Below, piece by piece: positions 13,289-25,096 of a stretch of DNA of 64,000 bases. Below the pieces are notes generated by a model. That model was given only the letters and a program-made list of their open reading frames with translations, ran no database searches and was not told the origin of the DNA. Each line of letters starts with the position of its first letter. Positions within the stretch are counted from its first letter, which is position 1. The stretch lies in the NCBI GenBank assembly GCA_016617855.1, contig JAECUM010096189.1:38661-102660 (forward strand), read 5' to 3'. The position numbers were made by a program, and so were the translations under genes. The stretch comes from Megalonaias nervosa. Its lineage: Eukaryota > Mollusca > Bivalvia > Unionida > Unionidae.

Positions 13289-14272
13289 TCACTTCAATGA
13301 AAATACAGCTATTACTGCATTATTTTATTATTTTACTTTTGCATCTAATACATCAATACATTTAAAGAATGGAAATTAAAGGTCTCCTTGACTGAAATAT
13401 GATCTTGTCATTTTAGACAGAATAAAAAGGAATTGTGTGGGTTATCATTTCCAAACAAAACAAAACAGCTACTATTCCTAACATTCCTATTCTTCAGAAA
13501 GTCAGTGTTGCTTTCTGCTTATGCCAACACGAGAACAATGGCAGTCACATACACGACAAGACTGGGAAATAAATGGACAGCAGTGTTAGACCTATCTGAC
13601 ACAACCATATTTAGCATCTTCATTTCAAATTACGTATAGCCAGCGTAATGGCCAAAAGCTTAGCGTTGGTGTGGGTAGGCTGCATCACGTTACATAATTG
13701 AGGATGATATGTGGGAAAGTGTTTCCCCCAACATTGACTAAAAATATAGTAAACTGAGCCAAATATCTCAGAAAATACTAATTGGTTTTGCTCAAGTAAT
13801 AAAATTTACATTATTACAGCTTTATCTATCTATCTGTCCGTCCGTCCGTCTGTCTGTCTGTCTGTTTTTCTATCCATATATCCATCCATCTTTATATATA
13901 TTTGGTGCATTAAAAAATATTTTATTAATTAAATGATCGTATGTGGGGTTGAGGTAAAATCTGACAATCTGAAAATGTCCATCGTTTTTGTAATAAACTC
14001 AAAATTTGCAATCGCCTAACCTCTCACCTTTTGTCTGGTACTTGGAAACGTCTATTCGATCAGTATGGTTCTCACTAGAAGCACAAGAAATCCCCATGAC
14101 CACCCTAAATGTACCGGTGAGTTCCGTAACGCGAGCCATCTGAAGCCACGCCCTCTTGTTAGCTCATGCCAGGCTGAGATAATGCTTCTGGAAAAGAGTA
14201 GTACGTAAAAGGTTAATTAGGTTAATTGCAGCACACAATAATACTCATATATATAGATAGATACATAGATAG

Positions 14273-14273
<1 letters not shown>
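13289..14273. other. No gene recognised; TATC/CTGT simple repeats
   Basis: A tetranucleotide-rich stretch (atctatctgtccgtccgtc...ctgtctgtctg) lies at about 13823-13866. The ORF at 13433-13639 (+) has no family features. Confidence 0.55.

Positions 14274-14322
<49 letters not shown>
14274..14322. repeat. (CA)n microsatellite
   Basis: About 24 CA units directly abut the 5' truncation point of the LINE. The minus-strand Cys-Val repeat ORFs come from it. Confidence 0.97.
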
Positions 14323-14324
<2 letters not shown>

Positions 14325-14325
14325 C

Positions 14326-15496
14326 TGAAAGTAGTCAATGACCTTCTCTCTGCTTTGGATAGCGGAAAGATTACAGTCCTCACTCTCCTTGACTTGTCTG
14401 CAGCATTTGACACTATAGGCCATGATATATTACTTCAACGTCTCCAGCATGTATTTAGCATTCATGATACGGCCTTACAATGGTTCAAGTCATACTTGGT
14501 CAACAGGACACAAATTGTGTCCGCAAATGGAAAACACTCCAGCCCAGTTGATCTATGTCTGTTCTTGGACCTGTTCTCTTTATTCTATACACTCAGCCGC
14601 TCTCAAGTGTCATAGATCATCATCCAGTGTCTCACCAATTGTATGCTGATGACACCCAAATATACAAATCTAGCCATCCAACTGAAGTTGAAGCTACCAT
14701 CCAAAGTGTAGAGAGGTGCATTTCCGATGTGAAATCATGGATGACATGTAACAAGCTGCAGATGAATGATTATAAAACTGAAGCCATCCTGATTACAACA
14801 CAAAGACTTTCTCATTCACATCCTTTACCTCAGACAATAAATATCAGCAACACCAACATTAAATTCACACAGTCAGTACAAAACCTAGGTGTTACTCTTG
14901 ACAGTACTCTCTCATTGCACCAACATGTCATGAACATATGCAAGGCTGCATATCTTGAGCTGAGACGCATCAGCTCCATTCGCAAGTATCTTTCAGTTGA
15001 TGCCACTAAAACACTTATGTGTTCCTTAGTACTTTCAAGACTGGACTATTGTAGCTCAATTCTGTCTGGTTTGTCTCAATATCTACTCCAGAAACTTCAA
15101 AAAGTTCAAAACACAGCTTCTCGGATCATCCTTAGAGTACCACGATCAGAGCACGCCTCTCCCCTGCTCTGTATCCTACACTGGCTATCCATACGATCCA
15201 GAATTAAACACAAAATTTGTTCTCTGTGCTACGTTTCACTGACGGGCTCCAGTCCAACATACCTATCTGACCTCACCCATGTGTACACACCTGCAAGATA
15301 CTTACGCTCCTCTTTTGACACTCGTATTCTCATTATTCCCACTATGAAAATGAAATCATATGGACAACGCTCTTTTGCATACCAGGGCCCAGCAACGTGG
15401 AACGAATCGCCCACTGCACTTAGACACAAAGACACAGTGATGTCATTCAAGAGAGCTCTTAAAACTCACCTATTTCAACTGCAAGAACAGACTTAA
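14326..15496 (+). pseudogene. LINE reverse transcriptase (CR1/L2-like), frameshifted
   Basis: The C-terminal two thirds of a non-LTR reverse transcriptase. Palm motif A is visible as LLDLSAAFDTI (about 14386-14420), catalytic motif C as LYADDTQIY (about 14641-14667), and the conserved thumb/C-terminal region as CSSILSGL and LKTHLF before the TAA at 15494-15496. The frame changes near 14555-14580, where the segment before SVLGPVLF is missing, so it is inactive. The 5' end is truncated at the CA repeat. The 3' end carries GTAAAGCGCTTAGAG...GCACTATACAAA and (ATT)n, typical of CR1/L2-type LINEs. A second, shorter copy lies at 57.4-59.1 kb. Confidence 0.93.
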
Positions 15497-15687
15497 AGAC
15501 CTAATAATGTATCCTTACCTTAGATATTTACAGCATGTTTTCTGTTTCTAATTTCGTGGTGTTTATTTTTATTTTTGTAATCATATCATTATATATGTTT
15601 TTTAAGTGTTGTCAAATGTTGTAAAGCGCTTAGAGCTTCTAAAGATTAGGCACTATACAAAGTCATTATTATTATTATTATTATTAT
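15497..15687 (+). mobile_element. LINE 3' UTR and (ATT)n tail
   Basis: The 3' UTR ends GTAAAGCGCTTAGAGCTTCT...GGCACTATACAAAG followed by (ATT)n at about 15664-15687. The same tail, diverged, closes the copy at 59050-59120. Confidence 0.9.
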
Positions 15688-15739
15688 CCAGACTGTATTA
15701 AATTTTCCAAATTTACAAGAAAAAAAAAATCATTGTACG

Positions 15740-17290
15740 TTTTGTAAATTAATGTCGCAGAAAGCTGGAATCTTGCAGACTCCAGCTGCACTTATCAGAG
15801 AAAGAAGAAATTTCATTCTCCTTCATCAGAATTTTCTGGCTAGTCTGTTACTGGAAATAAGGGGTCTTCTGACTGGAATACCCCTCCCAGCACATCGCTA
15901 CCTCCCATTTTTAAGGAGATACAGCGACAGTATAGCAGCATGTCACTGCCTTCCATGGAGGAGATGCACCATTCATCCCAGAGGAGGAGATGCATCGCTC
16001 TTCTCATAGCGTGTTGCTGCATCCCATCGAGGAGGAGATGCACTGCCACCATCCTGTCGTAGTGCATTGCACCTTCCCATTTTGCAGGATCAGCACCACA
16101 CCTTCCTTATTGATGCTTCAGTTGATGACCATGTATCCTCTGATTATCTCACTAAAGCCTCACAGTATGGGGATAGGGATCGGACCGAGTTCCCCCCTCT
16201 CCTCCCTCAACCACCTCATTATGAACATTGGGAATCTAACCAATGGGCTCTGACTAGGCTAGGGGATCAGATTGGTATGCCCCCTTCCCTATTATCCCAA
16301 TGAATCCAGATGGGATGTGGGGCCCTCCACCTCCGGGTCCTTGGTCATGTATACCCCCTTGTGCTTTTGGATCTTGCCCTCATAAAAGAGGTGTTACTGT
16401 GGCTCATGTCCTGCCATCACCTCTTCAGTGGGTGGAAACCAAAGAGAAGGCTAGAGGCATCACTTCTTCCAGGACTGACAGACATTCTCATATCTCTCCA
16501 GCTCATGCCACTCGTTCAGCCCAAACTTGCTGTGTTGCAGTACAGGACTTTCTACAGTGTTCCTATACCCTCTTCACCTCCAAGGGACTTAGTTATACCT
16601 AAACACTCTCCAGCTTAGAGTGTTGTCGATGATGCTGTCTCCATTGTGATAGACTCTAATGAGTTTGACATGGAGGAAGCAGAAGTGATGCCTGCTCTTG
16701 CACTTCTCCTTCATCTCGGTTAGATATGGAAGGCAGTAAATGAAGTCTGTCACCTCTTACCCCATGACTTGTGCCCAAAACCTGCCACACAGTCCAAAAA
16801 GATCCTTTCCAGTCTGAAAAGATCTTGGGGGGCTCAACCCCAACCGGACCTCCTCCTCCTCCTTCATTCTTCTAAGATTGAGGAAATTGTTGAGAGGTTT
16901 TTGATTGTCCAAAATATTAATAGACCACTTTTCAGCCACTTCTTTTACTATGCTGAGAGAAGCATCCTATAACCCAGCTGCCCTTCAGCACATGCTGGAA
17001 GCTGTGGCCAAGACATCTCGGCATGCACTTTTTGTTTCTATGGCTTTATCAGTGGAATTTCTTCACATATGTCGCGATGTTGCCTTGGACTCTTCAAATG
17101 TACTACTTGATCACAGTAAAGACATCTTTAGGGCTGTTCTGCTTAAAGCCAAGAGTCTGTTTGGAGGCCTCGTTCCTACCATGGCATCTCAAGACTTGTT
17201 GGATTGTCAACACAGATCCTTCACATTCACTCCTGGCCCAATGCAATCAGCAAGGAAGCATGTCAGTGTGAATCACCATCAAGGGTCTTC
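15740..17290 (+). pseudogene. DIRS element A, gag-like region
   Basis: This stretch precedes a DIRS reverse transcriptase and carries overlapping broken frames with Pro/Ser-rich and His-rich patches (for example RDRTEFPPLLPQPPHYEHW near 16150-16220). It occupies the gag position of a DIRS element. Gag of this family is poorly conserved, so the assignment is positional. No left inverted terminal repeat is visible; the element begins soon after the LINE tail and may be truncated. Confidence 0.6.
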
Positions 17291-18080
17291 TACCAGGTTC
17301 TTCAAACAGACACAGCCCTAGTCCAATATGCAACCTCAAAATTCACCTCCTCCTCCTCGTTCATCTGGCTTTTAAGAAACCGAAAAACAGACATACCTGA
17401 CAAACCTGGAAAGGAAGGAGGCAGTTTTCACAGCTCCCTTCTTGACTTGAGCCCTCTAGTGCCACACATCCCTCTCCCAGTCATTTCCATTGTAGCTTGC
17501 CTAGGCCTCTTTTCTGAGGCCTGGTCAGGCAACATGGATGATGGTTGGGTCCCCCCTTTAAACTGGATTTCTTTAGAAGAAGCTTTCAAGATGGAGACCA
17601 CCTCCTCAATCTGGAATCTGCTTTGACCGTCCAATTGGGCAGTCTCCATCGACCTATCTACACATACTTATATTTCCTCCTCACTCTATATATTTCCAAT
17701 TTTGTTTGACAGGGAAGTTTTTCAATTCCAGCTCCTACCATTCAGAATTTCTTCTGCACTCAGAGTTTTCGCCCAAATTATCGGAATAATGGCGGGATAC
17801 CTCCGGTTACTGGGAATTCCAATTCTCCAGTATTTGGACAACTGGCTGATCCACAATGTTCAAATCCAGTCCCTTCATCAGGATCTGTACTGATATTGGT
17901 CTGTGGTAACTCACTTGGGTCTTTTGCCCAACCTTGAGATATCGGAACTCACTCCATCACAAGACTTCATTTATGTGGGGATGAATTTCCTCACAAACCA
18001 GAACTGGATTGGAATGATCGAATCCTGGCTCAGTTAGAGACATTATGAGCAAATAATTCTTTGTCTGACTGACTGTACCT
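17291..18080 (+). pseudogene. DIRS element A, reverse transcriptase
   Basis: Blocks match DIRS-type reverse transcriptase: FKMETTSSIWN (about 17587-17620), then SNWAVSIDLS, VFQFQLLPF (about 17720-17745) and the active-site region ILQYLDNWLI (17824-17853), where YLDD has become YLDN. TPSQDFIYVGMNFLT follows at about 17950-17990. Frameshifts and stops separate the blocks. DIRS elements integrate through a tyrosine recombinase encoded downstream, and one is present at 19.3 kb. Confidence 0.9.
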
Positions 18081-18189
18081 GTCCCTTCTGTGAACGCTGA
18101 ATGCTGCTGCTGACTTAGTTCTATTAGGACATCTTCATATGCAACCTCCAAAGTTCCTCCTTCTTGCAAGGTGGAAACCTCTCAAAGAT

Positions 18190-19160
18190 TCTCTATCAAT
18201 GCTGATCTTCCTAGGACCAGCATTTCATCACCATTTGCAGTGGTGGATGAATTGGGACAGATTCATGATTGGAGCCCCCATGCATGCACCTAGCCCCACA
18301 CCTGTCTTTTTGCCGACATGTCAGATTCCAGTTGGGGCGCATATGTAGAACTTGAAGGCATAATTCTACAGGGACTTTGGGCCCCATCCAGATCATCCCT
18401 CCACATAACCTAGAAATGAAGGCTGTATATGTAGCATTGAAAGGGTGTATCAACAGAGTAAGGGGTCAATGTGTCATGGTCTCTGATGCCAAGGAGGCAC
18501 ACACAATAACGGCCTTAGCAAATGCGATGCCCAATTCGGATCATTTTGGCAGGTCCCCCTAGATTGATGTGTAGGGCCCTCTGTGAGCATGGTGTTTAGA
18601 AATGTACTTTTAAACAAGTTTTATATGATATTGAACTTAAAATTTTCTTCCATCACTTTAAAATTTCTTTCTCTCTGAAGATCTATTTTAAAAAATTACT
18701 AATGCGTGGGGCCAAATCAGTCCAGTCTGCCTAAAGCAGGCCCTGGGCATACATGCCCCTTCTCTTTGTGTTGTTGTCTGGAACCTCCTGCTCTGGGCCA
18801 CCATGGAGAACATAACACTCAGAGTTCAGTATATTCTGGGCAAGAAGAACATTTTGGCAGAGAGTCTTTCCAGAACTGGCATTGCCATCCTCACAGAATG
18901 GACTCTTCACTGCTCTGTTACAGAGTCCCTTTTCTCACTGTGGGGAAAGCCCCTAGTGGATGTATTAACAACCAGGCTCAACAACAGACTCCATTTTATG
19001 TTTCTCTTGACCCATATCAAAGAGCCTGGGCAGTGGATGCATTCCGTCTCCAGTGGGATTGGCTGTTTGCTTATGCCTTCCCACCCTTCCAACAGATTCT
19101 TCAATCAGAACTTCCGCTGCTCAGATCATTCTCATAGTCCCTCTGTGACTTCAGTGCTCA
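18190..19160 (+). pseudogene. DIRS element A, RNase H region
   Basis: The RNase H part of DIRS pol. FHHHLQWWMNWDRF near 18225-18265 is followed by LEMKAVYVALKGCINRVRG at 18413-18470. A roughly 0.2 kb unrelated or decayed stretch comes next, then ILGKKNILAESLSR (18833-18874) and TEWTLHCSV with GKPLVDVLTTRLNN (about 18943-18985). Frames are broken but order and spacing fit the family. Confidence 0.88.
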
Positions 19161-19269
19161 TAGTTCATCGATCTTCTAGACCTGTTGATTGCTTGACCCA
19201 GGTCTCTTCCTCTGAGGAGGGATCTTCTGTTGCAACACCAGGGATCTCTCCTCCACAACAGTCCACAAG

Positions 19270-20250
19270 TTCTCCACCTTCATGCTTTGCTCAGCTCAAG
19301 AGAGCTCTCAGCCAGAACAATTTTCAGGCCAAGTTGCCAGTTGCATCATTCAGCCCAGGAGAGCTTCTATATCTATGGTCTATGATGCCAGGTGGAGAAT
19401 CTTCTGTGATTGGTGCGGTAGGAAACATGTTGATCCTAGCTTTCTCTCTATAACTTCTGTTGCTGATTTCCCTTTGTTTCTCTTTGAGAACAAAATAATG
19501 CTCTGTATCCACTCTCAAAGGCTATAGAGCTGCCATTTCAGACACCCTTAAATTCTCTAAAGGCACAGTAGTTGGCTTGGATTTGCACCTTACTGAAAAA
19601 ATTAAGTATTTTGAGCTGCAGAGACCTGTCTCACACCCTCTTATTCCTAGAGGGAATCTTTCTTGTTTTATGGTCTTTAACCAAAACCCTCTATGAACCA
19701 TTGAGTGATTCTTTTTTTCAGGACCTCACTCTAAAGACTGTTTCTACTTGCCCTCACCTCAGCGTGACGACGAAGTGAGATTCATGCTTATCTATTGCCA
19801 CTGGTCATCTCTGGTTTAATGGGAATTATGATTCAGTTTCCCTCTTGTGTCAATCTGGATTTTTAGCCATAAATCAGTTACCATCCATAGCTCCTCTACC
19901 AGTAGGAATCCCCAGTCTCAGTTGAATCTGTGCTGCGGATGATACAGATAGACTTTTATGTCCCATGAAGGCACTCTGTTACTATCTTAAGGCATCCAAA
20001 AGAAAAAGAAAGGGTAGGAAGTCTTTTCTTCCCTTTCAAGGGTTCCATAGATATTTCAGCTGCCACTATTTTATCATGGATTGTCACCATGATCAAAAGA
20101 TGTGCCAGTCTCTTACTGATTGAGAAACTTGGTTCATGATGTTGATACCTCTTGGTCCTTCCTTAATCACTCCTTCTTGGAGGCAGCATTTTGATGTTCC
20201 CATACTGCCTTTTCCTCCTTTTGCCTCTGCTCATTGTCATAACAAAGCAC
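19270..20250 (+). pseudogene. DIRS element A, tyrosine recombinase
   Basis: The DIRS tyrosine recombinase/integrase. The N-terminal SAM-like region VYDARWRIFCDWCGRKHVDP (about 19379-19437) is followed by SITSVADFPLFLFE (to about 19490), with a frameshift into the CHSQRL/RAAI segment, then KYFELQRPVSHPLIPR (about 19605-19655). A later block, DISAATILSWIV (20050-20085), matches the conserved C-terminal part. There are multiple stops. The catalytic Arg/His/Tyr set cannot be assigned with confidence. Confidence 0.88.
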
Positions 20251-20399
20251 AGGCATTTTTTTTCTGGGTCCCATTATTAGGGCATAACATGTGGCTGTGA
20301 GAAATACCAACATTCCATTACATGGGCCTCTCCTCCAGTGGTGAGTACTTTCTATTTTCTGTTTTTTTATCAGTTTAGCAGAGCATCAGCTAACCCTCC

Positions 20400-20790
20400 A
20401 TACTGACAAATTCAGCTAACAATAGCTATGGGTAAGCTGTTGCTGCTATTAAAATGTAGGTTTTTTTTTGTGGGGGTAAAACTATTTTAATTATGCAATA
20501 CTTACCATAGCTGTTGTCAAATGCCCTCCTATCACCCCGCTCTGATATCCTGATGTAATAGACATCTATGAAAAAGATGAACTATCTGTGCTTGTTTTGC
20601 ACATAACATACCAAGGACAGAGCAAGTTGCAAGAGCAATTGCATCATACTGACAATTCTTCACTCTAAGGGAGGATATATGTGCATCAGATGGATTGTGT
20701 GATTTTTTATTGGCACAAAAATAAAGCTAAACAATAGCTTTGGGTAAGTATTGCATAATTAAAATTAGTTTTACACCTCCTCCCAAAAAA
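20400..20790 (+). repeat. DIRS A internal complementary region and right terminal repeat
   Basis: The segment ending at about 20515 (gtaaaactattttaattatg, caatacttacc) is the reverse complement of the segment at 20728-20772 (ggtaagtattgcataattaa, aattagttttac). These form a pair of about 44 bp with very few mismatches. This layout, inverted copies of the termini near the 3' end, is the internal complementary region plus right terminal repeat of a DIRS element. The right boundary, ...CAAACTACAT near 20795, is shared with the elements ending near 37085 and 56185. Confidence 0.78.
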
Positions 20791-20799
20791 CCAAACTAC

Positions 20800-21374
20800 A
20801 TATCAATATGGTATTAAAGTTTTATTTAAATGTTCATGTGCAGAATGTTCACTTGGTCCTGATCATTTGTAGCACTTCCTTATGTAATTGTATCTGGTGT
20901 AGAATATAGATTTTGGCTCCTGATTCTCAATTGTTTACTAGCTGTATAGAATTTGTGTATCTATTGTATGTAGAGGAAAAACCAATGTACTACAAACCAA
21001 TGTACTACATGTGTTTGTATTTACCAAAACAGACGGTAGATATATTATGAATTTTAGGAGATGTTATTCATCAGTATGCTTGGCATATTATGAACTGAGA
21101 GATATAGCAGATAAAGCTACAAATACATTTATGTTTTATATTATTTGCTGAAAGTAATTTTTTTGTTAATATAAAGCCAGTTATGAAAAGATATATTCAC
21201 TGTTCTGTATTTCTGGTGATTGTTCTTCGAGGGACAATTCAAATTTCACTCAGGCATGAATAATCAATGATCTAAAGATAATATAAGTCACTGAATGATT
21301 ATAATAATATAGGTATCTTATATACTAGAGGAAATCCTATATATCTGTATAATGTTTACATATCTTGTATTTAG
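20800..21374 (+). other. SNX17 intron upstream of first visible exon
   Basis: AT-rich unique sequence with no recognised element. It ends in a pyrimidine-rich acceptor (cttgtatttag) at 21374. Confidence 0.6.
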
Positions 21375-21444
21375 CTACTGGGACCCAGCATATGATGATG
21401 ATCTGCTTGAAAATAAAGTTGCCATGAATTTGTTGTATGTACAG
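21375..21444 (+). CDS. SNX17: SNX17-type sorting nexin, internal exon A
   Basis: A 70-bp exon, acceptor ...tatttag|C and donor CAG|gtgaat. One base completes a codon begun upstream, then 23 codons follow containing YWDPAYDDDLLENKVAMN. SNX17 carries the closely similar segment YWDSAYDDD in its FERM domain (about residues 205-227 of the human protein, from memory). SNX17 is a PX-FERM endosomal adaptor that binds NPxY/NxxY motifs of cargo such as LDL-receptor relatives and integrins and returns them to the surface. The exon ends in phase 0, matching the next exon. The preceding exon was not found in the window. Confidence 0.93.
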
Positions 21445-22324
21445 GTGAATTATTTTCCTTTACTTCTAAAATTAGCCATGCATGTATTGTGAATTTGCAA
21501 ATGATTTGTTCATTTGTGTGCATTTATGTGTGAACATTTTCTTACTTCTGTTGGTCATTTGCTGAAATTTGTTATAAGCTTGCAGTGTGAGAGAGACAGA
21601 ACATACAACTGAGGTGACAGACACTTTAGGAGACCAGCAATCATTTGCATCTTTTTTGTCATTGAGTTAAAAAGAATTAAGGATACCACACATTAGGATG
21701 ATAGAAACGTGTTCACTGTAATACATAATGGAGAGTACTTTCAGTGTTTGAATAAGTGAAAATAGCCACAGATTACTAAACATTTAAACTTACACCAGCT
21801 GTAAATGCAGTTGCCATAGAAGACATAAATATAAAATATTGATATTTTAGCTTTTTTCTTAGTGTTTGATGTAAATGTGAAGTACTATAGCAACTTTTTT
21901 TAATTCTTTTTTTTTATTTTGATATCATTTTTTAATTGAATTTTATACTACTTGTTTATTTGATTTAGATAATATTTCTTTAATTGATTTAGATAATGTT
22001 TTTTGTTTTTAATTCTTAATGAAATTTATTCAGTAAGTTCAACTTTGATATTGTTTTGGTATACAATGTTCAGACTTGAGATTGTCAGTATGCTAATGGC
22101 ATTTTGTTGTCATGGATGATGGTTGATTTAAAAAAAAAATGAATCACCTCAAATTTAACAAAAAACTTGTTTAGTCACAGATAACTTTGATTCCTCCATA
22201 GTCATTAGATGAAGGTAGATATATACTACTATCGGCACAATAGATTGTCTCCATAAAAGGTAACTGTGGGGTTTTCCTCAAGGGCATGTGACATTGGTAC
22301 AAACAGTAGCTATGTTTCTATTTC
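21445..22324 (+). other. SNX17 intron, unique part
   Basis: AT-rich, no recognised element until the DIRS inverted terminal repeat at 22325. Confidence 0.6.
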
Positions 22325-22839
22325 TCCTTTGAATACATTCCTCAATCACTTTAACATTAAGGGATATGAGCCTGCTATCTCCTGAATCCAGTTCTACTAA
22401 AAGATGAAAATTCATCTTTTCTGTTTATATCATATAGACAAAGGGTAGTAAAACTCATGCCCATTATTTGCCATTGCCACCACTATGTATTGTTAATTTT
22501 TAAGCTTTGCATCCATATATAACATAGTATATATAAGCCTGCCATTAAATCAAAGTCTTTGTCAGAATTCAAGTCATAAAAATTGTGATTTATTTGGATT
22601 CATATTCATTCAAAACAGTTGGTATACATGATCTTTTAATTTGATGGATATTTTGTTAAATGTATGACTTTCTCTCAAACTTTTAGTTAGCATGGTACAA
22701 CACATGTTATTCAGCAAATTATTTTGGAATTATAATACACTGATGTATTTATCTATTGTTTCTATTATTGTAATGTTGGAAGCATGTCTCTTAATTGCAG
22801 TAAATGCAAGAAATTCAAAGCAATGGAAGACACACTTGA

Positions 22840-23120
22840 GCTCTGCCTGGCATGAACCATTTCTTCCCTCGCAGTGTGTGCAGTTTGTGGTCTGAGGACA
22901 CTTGGGCTGCAATACTACAAAATCAGTAAAAGGCAGAGAGAAGAGGGAAATACATATGGATGGCATGGGGTATTTTTTTATCCATTTGATCCAGCATATA
23001 GTGTCATCTTGCCATTTTGGATTCATACTGACCAGCCATCCATCTCAACCATCCCAGCCTGGACTTGATTATGGGCATCTTAATCTTAGTGTTAGGTCCA
23101 CTCATAAAGCCAGATATATG

Positions 23121-23175
<55 letters not shown>

Positions 23176-24130
23176 ATGGGAATCTTATCATGTAGCTAAG
23201 CCAGCAGTTATACAGTCATGCAGATCAGGGTGGGGATGGTATCAGAAAATCCGGCATGACTTGTGCTGAAGCTGACCAGAATGGCTTCCAAATATCCAAC
23301 AAATGGCTGATCATTCTCCCAGCTAACTTCTGCCCAGATGTGACAAAATCATTCATCAGAGCCAGCTTTACCTGTGTTTACTATTTACCCATACCCTTAC
23401 CCTTAGTAGTGGATTATTTAGGGACAGTGGCAGTGCATCATTGTTACATCAGGGCATGGTTTGTTCCAAAATGGAAACAGATGAGGACCAAGAGTATTCA
23501 CACAGTAAAGTGAAGATACTTTAGTGCAACAGCCTTACTCAAATCCGACCATGGAAAGGATGAAGTTTAATTTAAGGTTGCTATTGAGGAGATATTAGTG
23601 GGTGTTGTTGACTTTGAAATGCCCTCCATCCCTTATCATCATGTATGACTGTAAAGTCAAAGCTTCAGTCAATATCAGTGACAAGAAGAGTCTCTATCAT
23701 TCGGGCTGCTTTCCAATCCCGAGTTAGCAAAACTCAAGGAGGTTAATGAATGGTTGTCCACATGTATCTGTGACCTGAGGAATGCTTAAACTTTCATTTT
23801 GGAAGCCAGGTATTAGCCATGTTTTCAGTGTACTGGTACAGGAGACATTCCACCACCTACCATACTGAATTCCCAATGTTGGATATAGAATGTAATGGCA
23901 GTTAACATGTCTGCTCCATGATTTTATATGGTGGATAAGAATGTATTTCTTGTCATCTTGAAAGTGGTTCAAAATGTTGCCACATCTTCGATACTGGATT
24001 TGGCCTTACTAGCAATTTTCTGACTGGTGGAAATATCGGCCAACCAACACGCGTGGGAGTAGATGGCCCAAATTGCTTGGGTTATTAATAGAGCAGCTCA
24101 TGATGCTGATACCCAGGAGTATTACAGCCA
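22840..24130 (+). pseudogene. DIRS copy i, gag-like remnant
   Basis: A non-open region collinear by eye with 45370-45700 of the sister element: both contain (t)ggatttggcctTac/catTagcaatttt, and both contain a segment near cccaaattgcttgggttattaa / gccagaattgctagggtcgttaa. It holds a (TA)n tract at 23126-23172. At about 24130 the sequence jumps to the end of the RNase H/start of the recombinase, so about 2 kb of pol is missing relative to the sister. Confidence 0.65.
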
Positions 24131-24134
24131 AACA

Positions 24135-25094
24135 TAATCTTCTCACACAACAAAGGTTGCAGGTGTTTCATCCCTGCCCTGTCTTCTCCTTCATGCTTTT
24201 CTCATGTTGGGATTGTCTTGCAAGAGAAAGAATTCACCTTGAGAGCAAGAAGACCTTTCACTCTGAAGACTTATGAGGAAAAGTGGCATGTTTTTATGAC
24301 CTGGTCAATACCATCATCCCTTTGAGTGCCTTGATCCCTCAAATGGCAGACTTTTTTCTTTGGCTCTATGAGGATAAAAATTTGGCACCAATTACCATCA
24401 AAGGCCACCATTCCTTGATATTGGAAACATTCAGGCACCTTGGCAGAGGAGATATTGGTCATAAGAAAGATTGAATCTGTCCTGGGTCCTAATATTGCCC
24501 AACTCTGTGAAAACTGAGCTATGAGCCTGGATCTCATTCTAGCTGTTATCATGCAAAACCTGTATCCTGATAACTTCATCTTGCACGGTGAGTGAGTTAC
24601 ATGTCCTTTCAGGTGACCCTCATCATGCAGTCTAGGCATTGTGGCCAAGAACTGTTTACGTTAAGTGTGCAGTTAGTCAGTCAATGTGCTTCCTCTTGTC
24701 TATAGATAAGCACTACTTGAAGTGTACAGAGACTAGTCATGGCAACAGCAAACAACTCTTTCTCACCATGAAGGCAGGAAAGCAGGATATAATCTCTCAA
24801 GCACTGTCTTCATGGCCAGTGGGCTATATGCTCTGTGTACTCTGACTCTCAAAAGATCAAAGTCACCTCATTTTCATTTGAGACATCATAGAAGCAGAGT
24901 CAGCCTTCTAAAGTATTTCAGTTGGGGATTTAGATTTGCCGGAATGTAATTGGAATCTGGTGGGTCCTGTGGCTGCAGTCCAGATGACCACCAGATCTTA
25001 TTAAACCAACACAGCCTCTTAGCTTTGCTGGATTTGTCAGTGATTTTTTAAAGTAAGAAAAGATTTCAACAGTCATCTTCTTAACCTGATAGAG
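24135..25094 (+). pseudogene. DIRS copy i, tyrosine recombinase
   Basis: LVNTIIPLSALIPQMADFFLWLYEDKNLAP (shown here in two parts: NTIIPLSALIPQMADFFLWL, 24307-24366, and YEDKNLAPITIKGH, 24367-24408), then ETFRHLGRGDIGH (24424-24462), are the N-terminal half of a DIRS recombinase. They match the sister copy at 47230-47400. Later blocks are shifted and broken. It reads into the TA transposon at 25095 and its 3' untranslated part resumes at 27931. Confidence 0.87.
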
Positions 25095-25096
25095 TA

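Noticed and set aside
14555..15496. The 313-codon ORF as a host gene
   Set aside because: YADD and the C-terminal LINE motifs, plus the (ATT)n tail, identify it as a retrotransposon fragment. The ORF's first Met is inside the palm domain.
19270..20250. A phage-type or host tyrosine recombinase gene
   Set aside because: It follows DIRS reverse transcriptase and RNase H and ends in DIRS terminal repeats. It is the element's recombinase and is broken.
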